Positions 7,053-13,688 are shown, counted from the first letter of the stretch. The stretch: DNA of 13,688 nucleotides from DATJJW01 sp035491935 (GCA_035491935.1 DATJJW010000209.1:1-13688), one strand, 5' to 3'. Made by a program: numbers and translations. The notes: a model not told the origin generated them from the sequence alone.

Positions 7053-7075
7053 CCTTGCGCGTTTGGAGACCTCGC

Positions 7076-9097
7076 CTATGCGGCGCGGACCTCGACCAGG
7101 AAGCTCATCACCAGGCTGCGCATGCGCTCGGAGTCGACGGCAAGCTGGCGCGACGCGTCGAGCAGATTCTCGGCCACCGAGCCGGTATCGTCGGCGCGCT
7201 GGCTGATCTGCGCAACCGCCTGGGAGATCTCGGCATTGCCATTGGCGGCGTGGGCGATGTGCTTGGCAATCTCCTCCGTCGCCTCGCGCTGCTGCGAGAC
7301 CGAGCTCTGCACCGCGTTCGCATCCTCCGAGATCGAGGAGACATGCGAGGTCATGCGGAAGATCTCGCTCTGCGCCTGGCTGGTCACCTCGCGGATCTCA
7401 TTGACCTGGGTGCGCACCTCGTTGGTCGCCTGGCTGGTCTGGTTGGCAAGGTTCTTCACCTCCTGCGCCACGACCGCGAAGCCCCGGCCCGCCTCGCCCG
7501 CACGTTGCGCCTCGATCATGGCGTTCAGCGCCAGCAGGTTGGTGCGGTTGGCGATCGCCTCGATCAGCTGCAGGATGTCGCCGATCTTGTCGGCGACATT
7601 GGCGAGCCGCTTGGCCGACACCTCGGTCAACCGGCTGATCTTCGCCGATTCCGACGCCTGTTCGGCGGTGCGCTTGATCTGCCGCTCGACTTCGGCCACC
7701 GACAATGCCAGCTGCTCGGCCGCGGCCGCGATCGTGCCCGAGGTCGAGGTGCCGTCATGGGCGGCCGACGCGGCGGTGCGCGCCGAGTTCACCGTCATGC
7801 CGGCCGAGGTCGACAGGCGATCGGCGGTATCGTGCAGATTGCCGGAGGCGATGCCCAGCGAGCGCAGCAGCGTGCTGATGTCGGAATCGAAGCGCGCGGT
7901 CAGGGTTTCGAGCTGCTTGATGCGTTCGGCCTTGCGGCTATGGTCCTGCTTCTGCGCCGTGGTGATGTGCTCCAGCTCGATCGAAGCCTCGCGGAAGACC
8001 TCGACCGCGCGTGCCATCTCGCCAATCTCGTCGAAGCGGCCCAGCGAGGGCACGGTCATGTCGTTGGAACCGGCGGCCAGCCGCTTCATCACGCCGGTGA
8101 TGGCACGGATCGGCAGGGCGATGCTGCGGCCGATGACGAAGGCGATGGCGAGTGCCGCCAGCAGCCCGACGGCGGCGAAGATGCCGGAAGTGACGCCGGC
8201 ACGGCCGATGGCCTGCTGCGCGGAGAGGCCGGAACGCTCCTCCTGCACCTCGGACTTGTCGATGACGCCCTGGACCCGCCGCAGCATGGCTGCCGTATCG
8301 GGCATCATTTCGCCATGGATCAGGTGGTCCGAGGAGGCCGCGAGATCGGCGCTATGATCGAAGCTCGCCTGGAAGCGGCCGACCTGGACGCCCAGTGCCT
8401 GGACCTGCTTCAGGAATGGCCGGACATTCATCTCCGTGGTCAGTTCCTGGAGGGTGTCGCGCGCGGCCTTCAGATTGTTCGACAGCCCCGTCCGGTCGGC
8501 CGCATTGAGGCTGCGCAGGAAGCGTTCCGCCTGGGCGCGTGCCGCCATCACGCCATGGCCGACATCGGCGGCGCTCAACTGCTGCTTGACGTCCGCGCCA
8601 GCGGCGAGCAGCGCCAGCAGATTGCTCGCCTGATCGTCGGCACCGGATGCCGCTTCGTCGAGGGCTTTGCTCGCCGGTCCATTCAGCTCGGCGTGCTGCG
8701 CCAGAAGCGTGGCGAAATCCGTTTTCAGCTTGTCGAGCCCATGCGAAACGTCGGCGGCGGCATCAGGCCTCGCCGAGACGACGCCGGCCTGCTTGGTCTG
8801 CAGCAGCTTGACCGCGGCCGCCTGCGCGCGCTCGACCTCGGCCGTGGCATCGGGCGAACCGCTGGCATAGGCGGCCAGCCCGGCGGATATCTCCAGCAGG
8901 CGCTCCTGCAGGATCGAAGCCTGCTTCACATCCTGCGAGACCTGGCGGTAATTGGCGAAAGTGGTGTAGCCGGCCCACAGGCCGGCACCACCGGAAATCA
9001 CCACGATGCCGAAGAGCACGAGTACCGCGGCGAACCCGATCGTAATGCGCGTGCCGATCTTCAGGCGCGCCAAGACGCCACCTTTCGAGGGGATCAT
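7076..9097 (-). CDS. Methyl-accepting chemotaxis protein, transmembrane
   Basis: A 673-residue chemoreceptor, nearly the same length as its convergent paralogue. With ATG at 9097: basic ARLKIGTRI, TM1 about 17-42, helical periplasmic region of about 260 residues (43-301), TM2 about 302-323, HAMP about 324-378 with PSLGRFDEIGEMARAV, linker, signalling helices to a C-terminus ending FLVEVRAA with no CheR-docking pentapeptide. The tip reads ANRTNLLALNAMIEAQRAGE followed by GRGFAVVAQEVKNLA; relative to the usual A(x)QTNLLALNA(x)IEAARAG it has Arg for the Gln before TN and Gln for the Ala before RAG. The ATG at 9097 is chosen because GGAG lies nine bases upstream and the protein then starts just before the basic stretch and TM1; an in-frame ATG at 9175 would add 26 atypical residues encoded across an inverted repeat. 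The ligand is unknown. Confidence 0.94.
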   Translation of the reverse strand: MIPSKGGVLARLKIGTRITIGFAAVLVLFGIVVISGGAGLWAGYTTFANYRQVSQDVKQASILQERLLEISAGLAAYASGSPDATAEVERAQAAAVKLLQTKQAGVVSARPDAAADVSHGLDKLKTDFATLLAQHAELNGPASKALDEAASGADDQASNLLALLAAGADVKQQLSAADVGHGVMAARAQAERFLRSLNAADRTGLSNNLKAARDTLQELTTEMNVRPFLKQVQALGVQVGRFQASFDHSADLAASSDHLIHGEMMPDTAAMLRRVQGVIDKSEVQEERSGLSAQQAIGRAGVTSGIFAAVGLLAALAIAFVIGRSIALPIRAITGVMKRLAAGSNDMTVPSLGRFDEIGEMARAVEVFREASIELEHITTAQKQDHSRKAERIKQLETLTARFDSDISTLLRSLGIASGNLHDTADRLSTSAGMTVNSARTAASAAHDGTSTSGTIAAAAEQLALSVAEVERQIKRTAEQASESAKISRLTEVSAKRLANVADKIGDILQLIEAIANRTNLLALNAMIEAQRAGEAGRGFAVVAQEVKNLANQTSQATNEVRTQVNEIREVTSQAQSEIFRMTSHVSSISEDANAVQSSVSQQREATEEIAKHIAHAANGNAEISQAVAQISQRADDTGSVAENLLDASRQLAVDSERMRSLVMSFLVEVRAA

Positions 9098-9120
9098 CAA
9101 CGAGAACTCCGGAGATTTCA

Positions 9121-9143
9121 GTATGCAAAAATCACTTGCATAC
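9121..9143. promoter_or_regulatory. Inverted repeat GTATGCAA-N7-TTGCATAC upstream of the second chemoreceptor
   Basis: Perfect 8-bp arms (9121-9128 and 9136-9143) around a 7-bp AT-rich spacer, ending 23 bp before the ATG at 9097 and about 10 bp before its GGAG. The form and AT-rich arms resemble a dimeric regulator's operator. An mRNA hairpin next to the ribosome binding site is the alternative. No regulator gene is nearby. Confidence 0.55.
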
Positions 9144-9435
9144 GGGAATCTGCCCCAAAGCCGTGACGCTATCATGACAAGAAGGTAAATCGAAATTAAC
9201 GATAATGAGGCTTTTATTTAACAAAGATATCCAGAAGAGGAAAAAAGAGAAACTTAAGAACAATATTCAGTATTTTCTTGTTATCGTCTTCAGATTTGCA
9301 TGCCGATGTTTCGGAACGATCATGGATCGCCCGTCCCTCATCTCCTCCAAACAGACTGAAATTCTAATGATGTACCGTCAGGATGGCGGACGGGCCGCCG
9401 GCATTCGGCCGGCAGGGCCCGCCTGCTACCCGTGC
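9144..9435. other. Gene-free stretch with an AT-rich block (about 9182-9310)
   Basis: I find no convincing gene here. About 9182-9310 is visibly AT-rich (roughly two thirds A+T by eye), with runs such as TTTTATTTAAC and AACAATATTCAGTATTTTC, in an otherwise strongly GC-rich window. The part next to the second chemoreceptor probably carries its promoter, but no hexamer pair stands out. GC-rich sequence returns by about 9380. Confidence 0.6.
9391..9421 (-). terminator. Hairpin downstream of the GT2-GtrA gene, possible terminator
   Basis: CGGGCC-GCCGGC / GCCGGC-AG-GGCCCG gives two 6-bp helices with a two-base bulge and loop ATTCG, beginning 15 bp past the stop codon. No T-run follows on the minus strand, so factor-independent termination is doubtful; it may be an mRNA 3'-end structure. 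Confidence 0.4.
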
Positions 9436-10665
9436 TCAGGACCGCTTCCAGGTGACGACCGAGCTGACCGCGTAGTTCCAGACCGAGCCGACCGCGATGC
9501 CGGCAAGGCTGGCGAGCCACCAGGACGAGCTCGTCTCGTGGAATATGAAATGGGCCACGCCGACATTGCCCGCGGCACCGAGCGAACAGACCAGTACGAA
9601 AGAGATGAGGCCGCGCAGGAAACGCCAGCCCTTCAGGCGGCGATCGCTGTAGGTCAGCACGTTGTTGAGCGCGAAATTGCCAACCATGGCGATACCCGTG
9701 GCGATGGTCTGCGCCAGATCGAAGGACGTATGGAGGACGTGCAGGCAGAGCCAGGCGACGAACAGCGTGGCGAAGACGCCGATGCCGCCCACCAGCGAGA
9801 ACAGCACGAAACGCACCGGCACGATATGGCCGATCGCCTTGTCGGCCAGCAGCATGAGGTATTCCCAGACGACCTGGGCGTCGAGCTTGCTTTCGCCGAA
9901 CTGCCGTGGACGGAAATGATAGGGCATCTCCAGCACACGCAGCTTCCTGGGCGATGAGGCCAGGATGTCGATCAGGATCTTGAAGCCCATGCCGGACAGG
10001 CGGCGCACCGCCCCCTCGAAGGCATCGCGCCGGAGCATGAAGAAGCCGCTCATCGGGTCGGCGACATCGACCCTCAGGATCGCCTGGCCGAGGCGCGTCG
10101 CGATCCGCGAACCGCCGGCACGCTTCTCGTCCCAGCCTTCGACACCGCCGCCCTCGACATAGCGGCTGCCGATGATCATGTCGTATTCGCCGGCCTTGAG
10201 CGTCGCCAGCATCTTCGGCAGCAGGCTCTCGTCATGCTGCAGATCGGCATCCATCACGGCGATATAGTGGGCTGTGCTCGCCTGCGCGCCCTCGATGCAG
10301 GCCGATGACAGGCCGCGCCGGCCGATACGGTGCAGCAACCGGACGCGGGCATCGGCGTCGGCCAGCCGGCCGATCATCTCACGCGTGCCGTCGGCGGAAT
10401 CATCGTCGACGAAGATGATTTCCCACGCCTCGCCCTCCAGCAGCGCGCGGACCCGCTCGACCACGGTGGCGACGTTGTCACGCTCGTTCAGGCAAGGCAC
10501 CACCACCGCCAGGGTCGGGCCACCGGTGATGGCGGCCGATGAGGTGGCAGTCGAGGACTGGGACACCTCGGACTGGGACACCTCGGACTTGGACACCGCG
10601 CCGGCCGCACCCGCCGGCACGCCGGTAGCGGAAGCGATAGACGTTCCAGTCGTCCCGATGTTCAT
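9436..10665 (-). CDS. GT2 glycosyltransferase (DPM1-like) fused to a GtrA membrane domain
   Basis: A 409-residue two-domain protein. Residues about 51-270 are a family 2 glycosyltransferase of the dolichol/polyprenyl-phosphate sugar synthase type: LAVVVPCLNERDNV, FVDDDSADGT (85-94), the metal-binding DAD (139-141) in MDADLQHD, and DPMSGFF (203-209). Residues about 283-405 form a four-helix GtrA domain with NFALNNVLTY and WKRS at the end; GtrA proteins are thought to flip polyprenyl-phosphate-linked sugars. The expected product is a polyprenyl-phosphate hexose on the inner membrane. Residues 1-48 form a Gly/Ala/Ser/Thr-rich tail containing the repeat SEVSQ, encoded by a 15-bp tandem repeat. 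The ATG at 10665 has AGGG about ten bases upstream; conserved sequence starts only near residue 50, so a later start cannot be excluded. It lies 40 bp downstream of the large membrane protein, which may use its product. The sugar is unknown. Confidence 0.92.
   Translation of the reverse strand: MNIGTTGTSIASATGVPAGAAGAVSKSEVSQSEVSQSSTATSSAAITGGPTLAVVVPCLNERDNVATVVERVRALLEGEAWEIIFVDDDSADGTREMIGRLADADARVRLLHRIGRRGLSSACIEGAQASTAHYIAVMDADLQHDESLLPKMLATLKAGEYDMIIGSRYVEGGGVEGWDEKRAGGSRIATRLGQAILRVDVADPMSGFFMLRRDAFEGAVRRLSGMGFKILIDILASSPRKLRVLEMPYHFRPRQFGESKLDAQVVWEYLMLLADKAIGHIVPVRFVLFSLVGGIGVFATLFVAWLCLHVLHTSFDLAQTIATGIAMVGNFALNNVLTYSDRRLKGWRFLRGLISFVLVCSLGAAGNVGVAHFIFHETSSSWWLASLAGIAVGSVWNYAVSSVVTWKRS
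10556..10600. repeat. 15-bp tandem repeat (3 copies) in the 5' part of the GT2-GtrA gene
   Basis: GACTGGGACACCTCG occurs twice in perfect tandem (10556-10570, 10571-10585), then a third copy with two changes (10586-10600). On the coding strand the unit is a multiple of three and encodes repeated SEVSQ/SKSEV. Confidence 0.95.
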
Positions 10666-10705
10666 GATGCTTTTTGCCCTTGGCAGTTCGATGGAAAATT
10701 TAGGC

Positions 10706-12712
10706 TCACGGGGTATGGCATAAAGGTGGGGTCACATGTATCGCTTCCCGGTGCCCATGGGGATGCGGCCAAGTCCAACTGGCGACAACGCGCCAAACCC
10801 CACCACGCCAGCGCAACAGCACAGCCGACCCCGGCGGTATCGTCGCGTGGTCGAGGCTGGACGGTATCCCCGCCAAGCCCGGCGCCAACGTCGAGGCCGG
10901 CGCAACACTGTCACCAACAAAGCCAGTCGGGATCGGTTCCCTCGGATCGGCCGGCGGCGCTTTCAGCAGCGCATCGGAACAGGATACCAACGCAACTTGA
11001 TAGCCGGCTGCCACCACGGCGGCAAGCGTGGCGTCGTCGGCCCGCGGCGTCGCGATGGTTTCGAGGCCTGAGAGACGGACGGCCGTGTCGCGCAACTCGC
11101 CCTCGACATAAGCATCGACCGAGCTGTCGTCGCCGGGCAGCAGCAACGCCAGGCGGTCGCGCTGGTTCAGATGCGGCGCGATGCTCCGCACCATGTCCCA
11201 GATCCAGGGCTGCGGCACATCGAGATCGAAGCGCAGGCGCTGGGCGAAGGCCGCCGGCAGGACCAGCATCAGGATAATGGCGGCAGTCGCGGCCAGACGC
11301 GCGCGCGCCGCAAAGAAGCGCATGATCCCGGCATGCTCCTTCAGCGCCAGCACATAGGCCAGGACCATGACCAGGGACAGATGCAGGCTGTAACGGAAAT
11401 AGGAATGGGCGTAGTCGCCGTCCGCAGGCTTGAAATGACCGATATAGGTCAGGATCAGGAACAGGTCATAGGCCACGAACAAGGCTGCATGGAACAGCAG
11501 CGCGCGTGACCCCAGCGTCCAGCGCCCTCCTGTCCTGCCTTGCCACCGGAGCTTGACGACCAGCAGCACGACGCTCAACAGCACCAGGCCGTAGAATACG
11601 CCCTTGTTGACGATGTAGTGGCCCATGCTGGCAAGGATCTGCGGGATGTAGCCCCATTGCCATAGATGCCACGGCAGAGGCTTGAGCTCGCCACCGGGGA
11701 AATAGCGCAGTACGTAGAAGCGCCAGAGCAGATACAGCACGATCGAGGGCAACAGGGCCTGGACCAGGAAGCGGACGGTGTCCCGGAAGGGGCGGCGATC
11801 GACCGCTGCCACGACAACATAGGCCACGGCCAATGCCGCGACCAGCCCCACGCCGGATTGCTTGGTATTGACCATGGCGGCCAGAACCAGGCCGACGACC
11901 CAACCTGAGGAACCTCCCAGGCCCGAAGCATTCCGGCGCAGCATCAGGAAGGCGGCGAAGCCTGCCGTCACCGCCAGTGCCGGCTCACCATAAGGCGCGA
12001 GGAATTCGCGCGGCACGAAGCCTGGATTGAGCGGGATCGCCAGCAGCAGGCCGCCGGCGATAGCGCCCCAGGACGGCACGCCCGGCTCCTGCTCCCGCTC
12101 CTGCCCCTGGTCTTGGCCCTGGCTTTGGCCCTGCCCCGTCAGCAGGCGCGCGAAGACCAGCCCCATCGCCAATTGCAGGATGAGGTTGAAGAACGACATG
12201 CCGTGACTGGGAAAGACCGGCATGGCCAGGCTGCCGAGGAAGGCTACGAGCTGGCTGTTGTAGGGCGCCACCGGCAGGAAGGAATGACTGTCACCGCCCA
12301 TCTGGCTCGGGAACATGCCGTGATTGGCGAGATAGGCGGCGTCGGGCAGCAGGTTCAGGAAGGTATCGATCTGCGACGGCCGCAGCGGCGCCATGACCAG
12401 CCAGAGTGGCAGGCTGATCACCAATAAGCGCCAGAGCGTCACCCATTCCTCGCGCGCCGGCCGCCAGGCGGGAACCGCCAGCGCGCCCCAAGCCAGCGAT
12501 ACGAAGGCCAGGGCCGGCATATACATCGAAATGGGCAGCGTCACGCCCCACGGGGTCAACACCAGGCAGAGCAGCCCCCAACCAGCGACCAGCCGCGTCT
12601 CGATCGGAGTATCGGCACCGGTCACGCGGCCGGCCATGACCAGGGTCGGCACCAATGCCCAGGATATCAGCACCGCGAGAAGATCGGCGGCATGCGGCAG
12701 ATAGGCGCTCAC
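10706..12712 (-). CDS. Large polytopic membrane protein, probable GT-C-type glycosyltransferase
   Basis: A 668-residue integral membrane protein with about 12 hydrophobic segments (roughly 10-27, 43-60, 63-81, 92-110, then a loop, 153-168, 172-191, 214-230, 244-258, 271-301, 315-335, 371-387, 403-424, 441-457, 472-490) and a C-terminal soluble tail of about 170 residues. I do not recognise a named family. The layout, and a loop after the fourth segment with RPSQIDTFLNLLPDAAYL and DSHSFLPVAPYNSQLVAF, resembles GT-C enzymes that use polyprenyl-phosphate sugars outside the membrane; this is inference. Residues 193-211 are a Gln/Gly-rich loop (GQGQSQGQDQGQ). The GTG at 12712 overlaps the hdaA stop by four bases (GTGA), with a G-run upstream as ribosome site. 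The GT2-GtrA gene follows after 40 bp, supporting a shared glycosylation role. Confidence 0.75.
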   Translation of the reverse strand: MSAYLPHAADLLAVLISWALVPTLVMAGRVTGADTPIETRLVAGWGLLCLVLTPWGVTLPISMYMPALAFVSLAWGALAVPAWRPAREEWVTLWRLLVISLPLWLVMAPLRPSQIDTFLNLLPDAAYLANHGMFPSQMGGDSHSFLPVAPYNSQLVAFLGSLAMPVFPSHGMSFFNLILQLAMGLVFARLLTGQGQSQGQDQGQEREQEPGVPSWGAIAGGLLLAIPLNPGFVPREFLAPYGEPALAVTAGFAAFLMLRRNASGLGGSSGWVVGLVLAAMVNTKQSGVGLVAALAVAYVVVAAVDRRPFRDTVRFLVQALLPSIVLYLLWRFYVLRYFPGGELKPLPWHLWQWGYIPQILASMGHYIVNKGVFYGLVLLSVVLLVVKLRWQGRTGGRWTLGSRALLFHAALFVAYDLFLILTYIGHFKPADGDYAHSYFRYSLHLSLVMVLAYVLALKEHAGIMRFFAARARLAATAAIILMLVLPAAFAQRLRFDLDVPQPWIWDMVRSIAPHLNQRDRLALLLPGDDSSVDAYVEGELRDTAVRLSGLETIATPRADDATLAAVVAAGYQVALVSCSDALLKAPPADPREPIPTGFVGDSVAPASTLAPGLAGIPSSLDHATIPPGSAVLLRWRGGVWRVVASWTWPHPHGHREAIHVTPPLCHTP
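12080..12136. repeat. Degenerate 6/12-bp repeat encoding a Gln/Gly-rich loop
   Basis: Two near-identical 12-mers, GGTCTTGGCCCT and GGCTTTGGCCCT, with related hexamers on either side. In frame it encodes alternating Gly/Gln with Ser, Asp and Glu between two membrane segments of the polytopic protein. Confidence 0.75.
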
Positions 12713-13464
12713 CGTTCGCCCCCCCCATTCTCGCCCGTACTTTCGCTCTTACCCTCGTTCTCACCCTCGTTCTCACCCTCGTTCTCTGCCGCCAGCTCGG
12801 CCAGCACGTCGCGGGCGAGCGCCACCGTGATCGGCCGGCCGCGGGCCAGGCCCCGTTCGTCCAGCCGCTCGACCATCTGCCGCGCGGCGTCGAAGGAGCG
12901 TTCGAGGCGATTGAGCAGATAGTCCAGCACCTCCCGCGCCACATCGATCTGCCGGTCGTTGAAGAGTTTGGCCAGCACCGCGCGCAACAGGACGTCCTCG
13001 GCCGGCGGCAGCGATGCCACCGGCACGGCACGCAGCCGGGACGCCAGATCGGCCAGCCCCGGCTTCCAGGCGGCCGGCGGCCGGCACGCGGTCAGCAGCA
13101 GATGCCGGCGGGCCTCGACCATGCCGTTATAGAGGTGCAGCAGCGGCTCTTCCGGCGCCTCGTCCGCATGTTCGACCACCAGTGGCCGGGCTTGGCCCAG
13201 CAGCAACGGCACCGTCTCCCTCGTCACCGCCGCGCCCTCGACGGTCTCGGCGCCGCTTCGCGCCTGCCAGACGGAGGCCAGATGCGTCTTGCCGCTGCCA
13301 GGCTCGCCAGCAATGGCCAGGACGAAGCCCGGCCAGTCCGGCCAGCGGTCGATCCAGGCGACCGCCGCCTCGTTCGCGGGCACGACCAGGAAATCGCCGC
13401 GCGCCAGCGCCGGACGCAGCGCGAATTTGAACGACAGCTGCTCGGCCGCCTTGGGTCCGCTCAT
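12709..13464 (-). CDS. hdaA: HdaA, DnaA-related AAA+ regulator of replication initiation
   Basis: A 251-residue DnaA-like AAA+ protein without the DNA-binding domain IV, as in Hda/HdaA. With the sliding clamp these proteins promote hydrolysis of DnaA-bound ATP and so prevent re-initiation. The N-terminal QLSFKF (9-14) fits the clamp-binding motif. Walker A is GEPGSGKTH (53-61). The Walker B region reads PLVVEHADEA (94-103), with E-H where relatives, as I recall them, usually carry Asp residues. Sensor and arginine-finger regions are LLTACRPP (123-130) and SRLRAVP (142-148), and the C-terminal RSFDAARQMVERLD and RPITVALARDVL are typical. It ends in an unusual acidic tail with three ENEG repeats. 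The ATG at 13464 has no Shine-Dalgarno sequence but lies 10 bp after the permease stop, suggesting translational coupling; the stop overlaps the next gene. Confidence 0.92.
   Translation of the reverse strand: MSGPKAAEQLSFKFALRPALARGDFLVVPANEAAVAWIDRWPDWPGFVLAIAGEPGSGKTHLASVWQARSGAETVEGAAVTRETVPLLLGQARPLVVEHADEAPEEPLLHLYNGMVEARRHLLLTACRPPAAWKPGLADLASRLRAVPVASLPPAEDVLLRAVLAKLFNDRQIDVAREVLDYLLNRLERSFDAARQMVERLDERGLARGRPITVALARDVLAELAAENEGENEGENEGKSESTGENGGGER
12751..12786. repeat. 12-bp perfect tandem repeat (3 copies) in the 3' end of hdaA
   Basis: ACCCTCGTTCTC is repeated exactly three times (12751-12762, 12763-12774, 12775-12786). Read on the coding strand it encodes ENEG three times, within a hydrophilic acidic C-terminal tail beyond the conserved AAA+ fold. 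Confidence 0.95.
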
Positions 13465-13474
13465 GAGAGGAGGC

Positions 13475-13688
13475 TCAGAGATCGTGATGATGCAATCCCG
13501 CCTTGGCCGGATCGTAGAGCGGACTGTCCAGGTAGCGTTGGATGGCGAAGCGCGTGAGCACGCCGATTATCGCCGCCAACGGCACCGCGATCAGCACGCC
13601 CAGCACCCCCAGCAGGGCACCGGCGGCCAGCAAGGCGAAGATGATCCAGACCGGGTGCAGCCCGACCTGATCGCCGACCAGCTTCGGC
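13475..13688 (-). CDS. AI-2E/PerM-family membrane permease, C-terminal 70 residues
   Basis: Only the end of the gene is present; its start is beyond the window. The last 70 residues contain PKLVGDQVGLHPVWIIFALL, a long hydrophobic hairpin (14-49) with GVLGVLIAVPLAAIIGVL, then RYLDSPLYDP and a His-rich end. This PxLVGxxVGLHP...AVPxAA pattern is the C-terminal signature of the AI-2E transporter (PerM) family of inner membrane proteins; members act as exporters or antiporters, and the substrate is not evident. Ten bases separate its TGA from hdaA, so it is probably in the same transcript. The partial view limits what can be said about function, not about the family. Confidence 0.9.
   Translation of the reverse strand, partial: PKLVGDQVGLHPVWIIFALLAAGALLGVLGVLIAVPLAAIIGVLTRFAIQRYLDSPLYDPAKAGLHHHDL

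Noticed and set aside
6911..9166. 751-codon plus-strand open frame opposite the second chemoreceptor, and a 491-codon frame opposite the first
   Set aside because: Both are compositionally odd antisense shadows of canonical chemoreceptor genes with HAMP and signalling hairpins.
9205..9957. Plus-strand frame starting in the AT-rich block (MRLLFNKDIQKRKKEK...)
   Set aside because: Most of it runs antisense to the GT2-GtrA gene and the start lacks a clear ribosome binding site. The short Lys-rich beginning reflects AT-rich DNA, not a supported gene.
12655..13557. 300-codon plus-strand frame opposite hdaA
   Set aside because: hdaA on the minus strand has the clamp motif, Walker A and family C-terminus; the plus frame shows only low-complexity Arg/Gln/His sequence.
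1..13688. CRISPR array, insertion sequence, prophage, toxin-antitoxin or other defence system
   Set aside because: No regularly spaced long repeats, transposase, integrase or small paired genes are visible; the short tandem repeats are intragenic and in frame.

Overview
The window is GC-rich and compact and reads as a chromosomal segment of an alphaproteobacterium, most likely of Rhodospirillales type. The reasons are the codon bias, the HdaA-type DnaA paralogue with an N-terminal clamp-binding motif, a divergent isoaspartyl-methyltransferase-like gene beside a rhodanese and TolC, tRNA promoters of TTGAC/CTATAA type, and an intergenic palindrome of the CGTCATGGCCG kind. The species cannot be fixed from the sequence alone. 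I see no phage, insertion sequence, CRISPR array or defence locus.

Layout. (1) 1-2533, minus strand: a PIMT-like methyltransferase, then a single-domain rhodanese, then a TolC-family outer membrane channel whose C-terminus is cut off by the window edge. A sigma70-like promoter (2620-2648) and an 18-bp palindrome precede the methyltransferase, and a 15-bp-stem hairpin contains its stop codon. (2) 2713-3122, plus strand: tRNA-Cys(GCA) and tRNA-Asn(GTT), each with its own plausible promoter, followed by a strong intrinsic terminator. The 5' end of tRNA-Cys is preceded by an imperfect tandem copy of its first 18 nt. (3) 3244-4796, plus: a NudF-like ADP-ribose pyrophosphatase and a 3-mercaptopyruvate-type sulfurtransferase (SseA). 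(4) 4930-9097: two full-length transmembrane chemoreceptors, tail to tail, separated by a REP-like palindrome and a bidirectional terminator. (5) 9098-9435: a gene-free stretch holding an inverted repeat just upstream of the second receptor and an AT-rich block. (6) 9436-13688, minus: a tight run of an AI-2E/PerM-family permease (C-terminus only), hdaA, a large polytopic membrane protein that is probably a GT-C-type glycosyltransferase, and a GT2 glycosyltransferase fused to a GtrA membrane domain.

How they work together. Block 6 pairs a polyprenyl-phosphate-sugar synthase/flippase (GT2-GtrA) with a candidate enzyme that could use the lipid-linked sugar outside the cytoplasmic membrane. This surface-glycosylation module appears transcriptionally, and at the hdaA/membrane-protein junction translationally (4-bp GTGA overlap), coupled to hdaA, which controls DnaA activity. 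Three consecutive genes of this run carry short in-frame tandem repeats in hydrophilic tails or loops. Blocks 1 and 3 look like housekeeping, export and sulfur/nucleotide metabolism. Nothing here amounts to a clearly new system. The best leads are the tRNA-Cys 5' duplication, the repeat-bearing hdaA-glycosyltransferase operon, and the inverted repeat with AT-rich block upstream of the second chemoreceptor.
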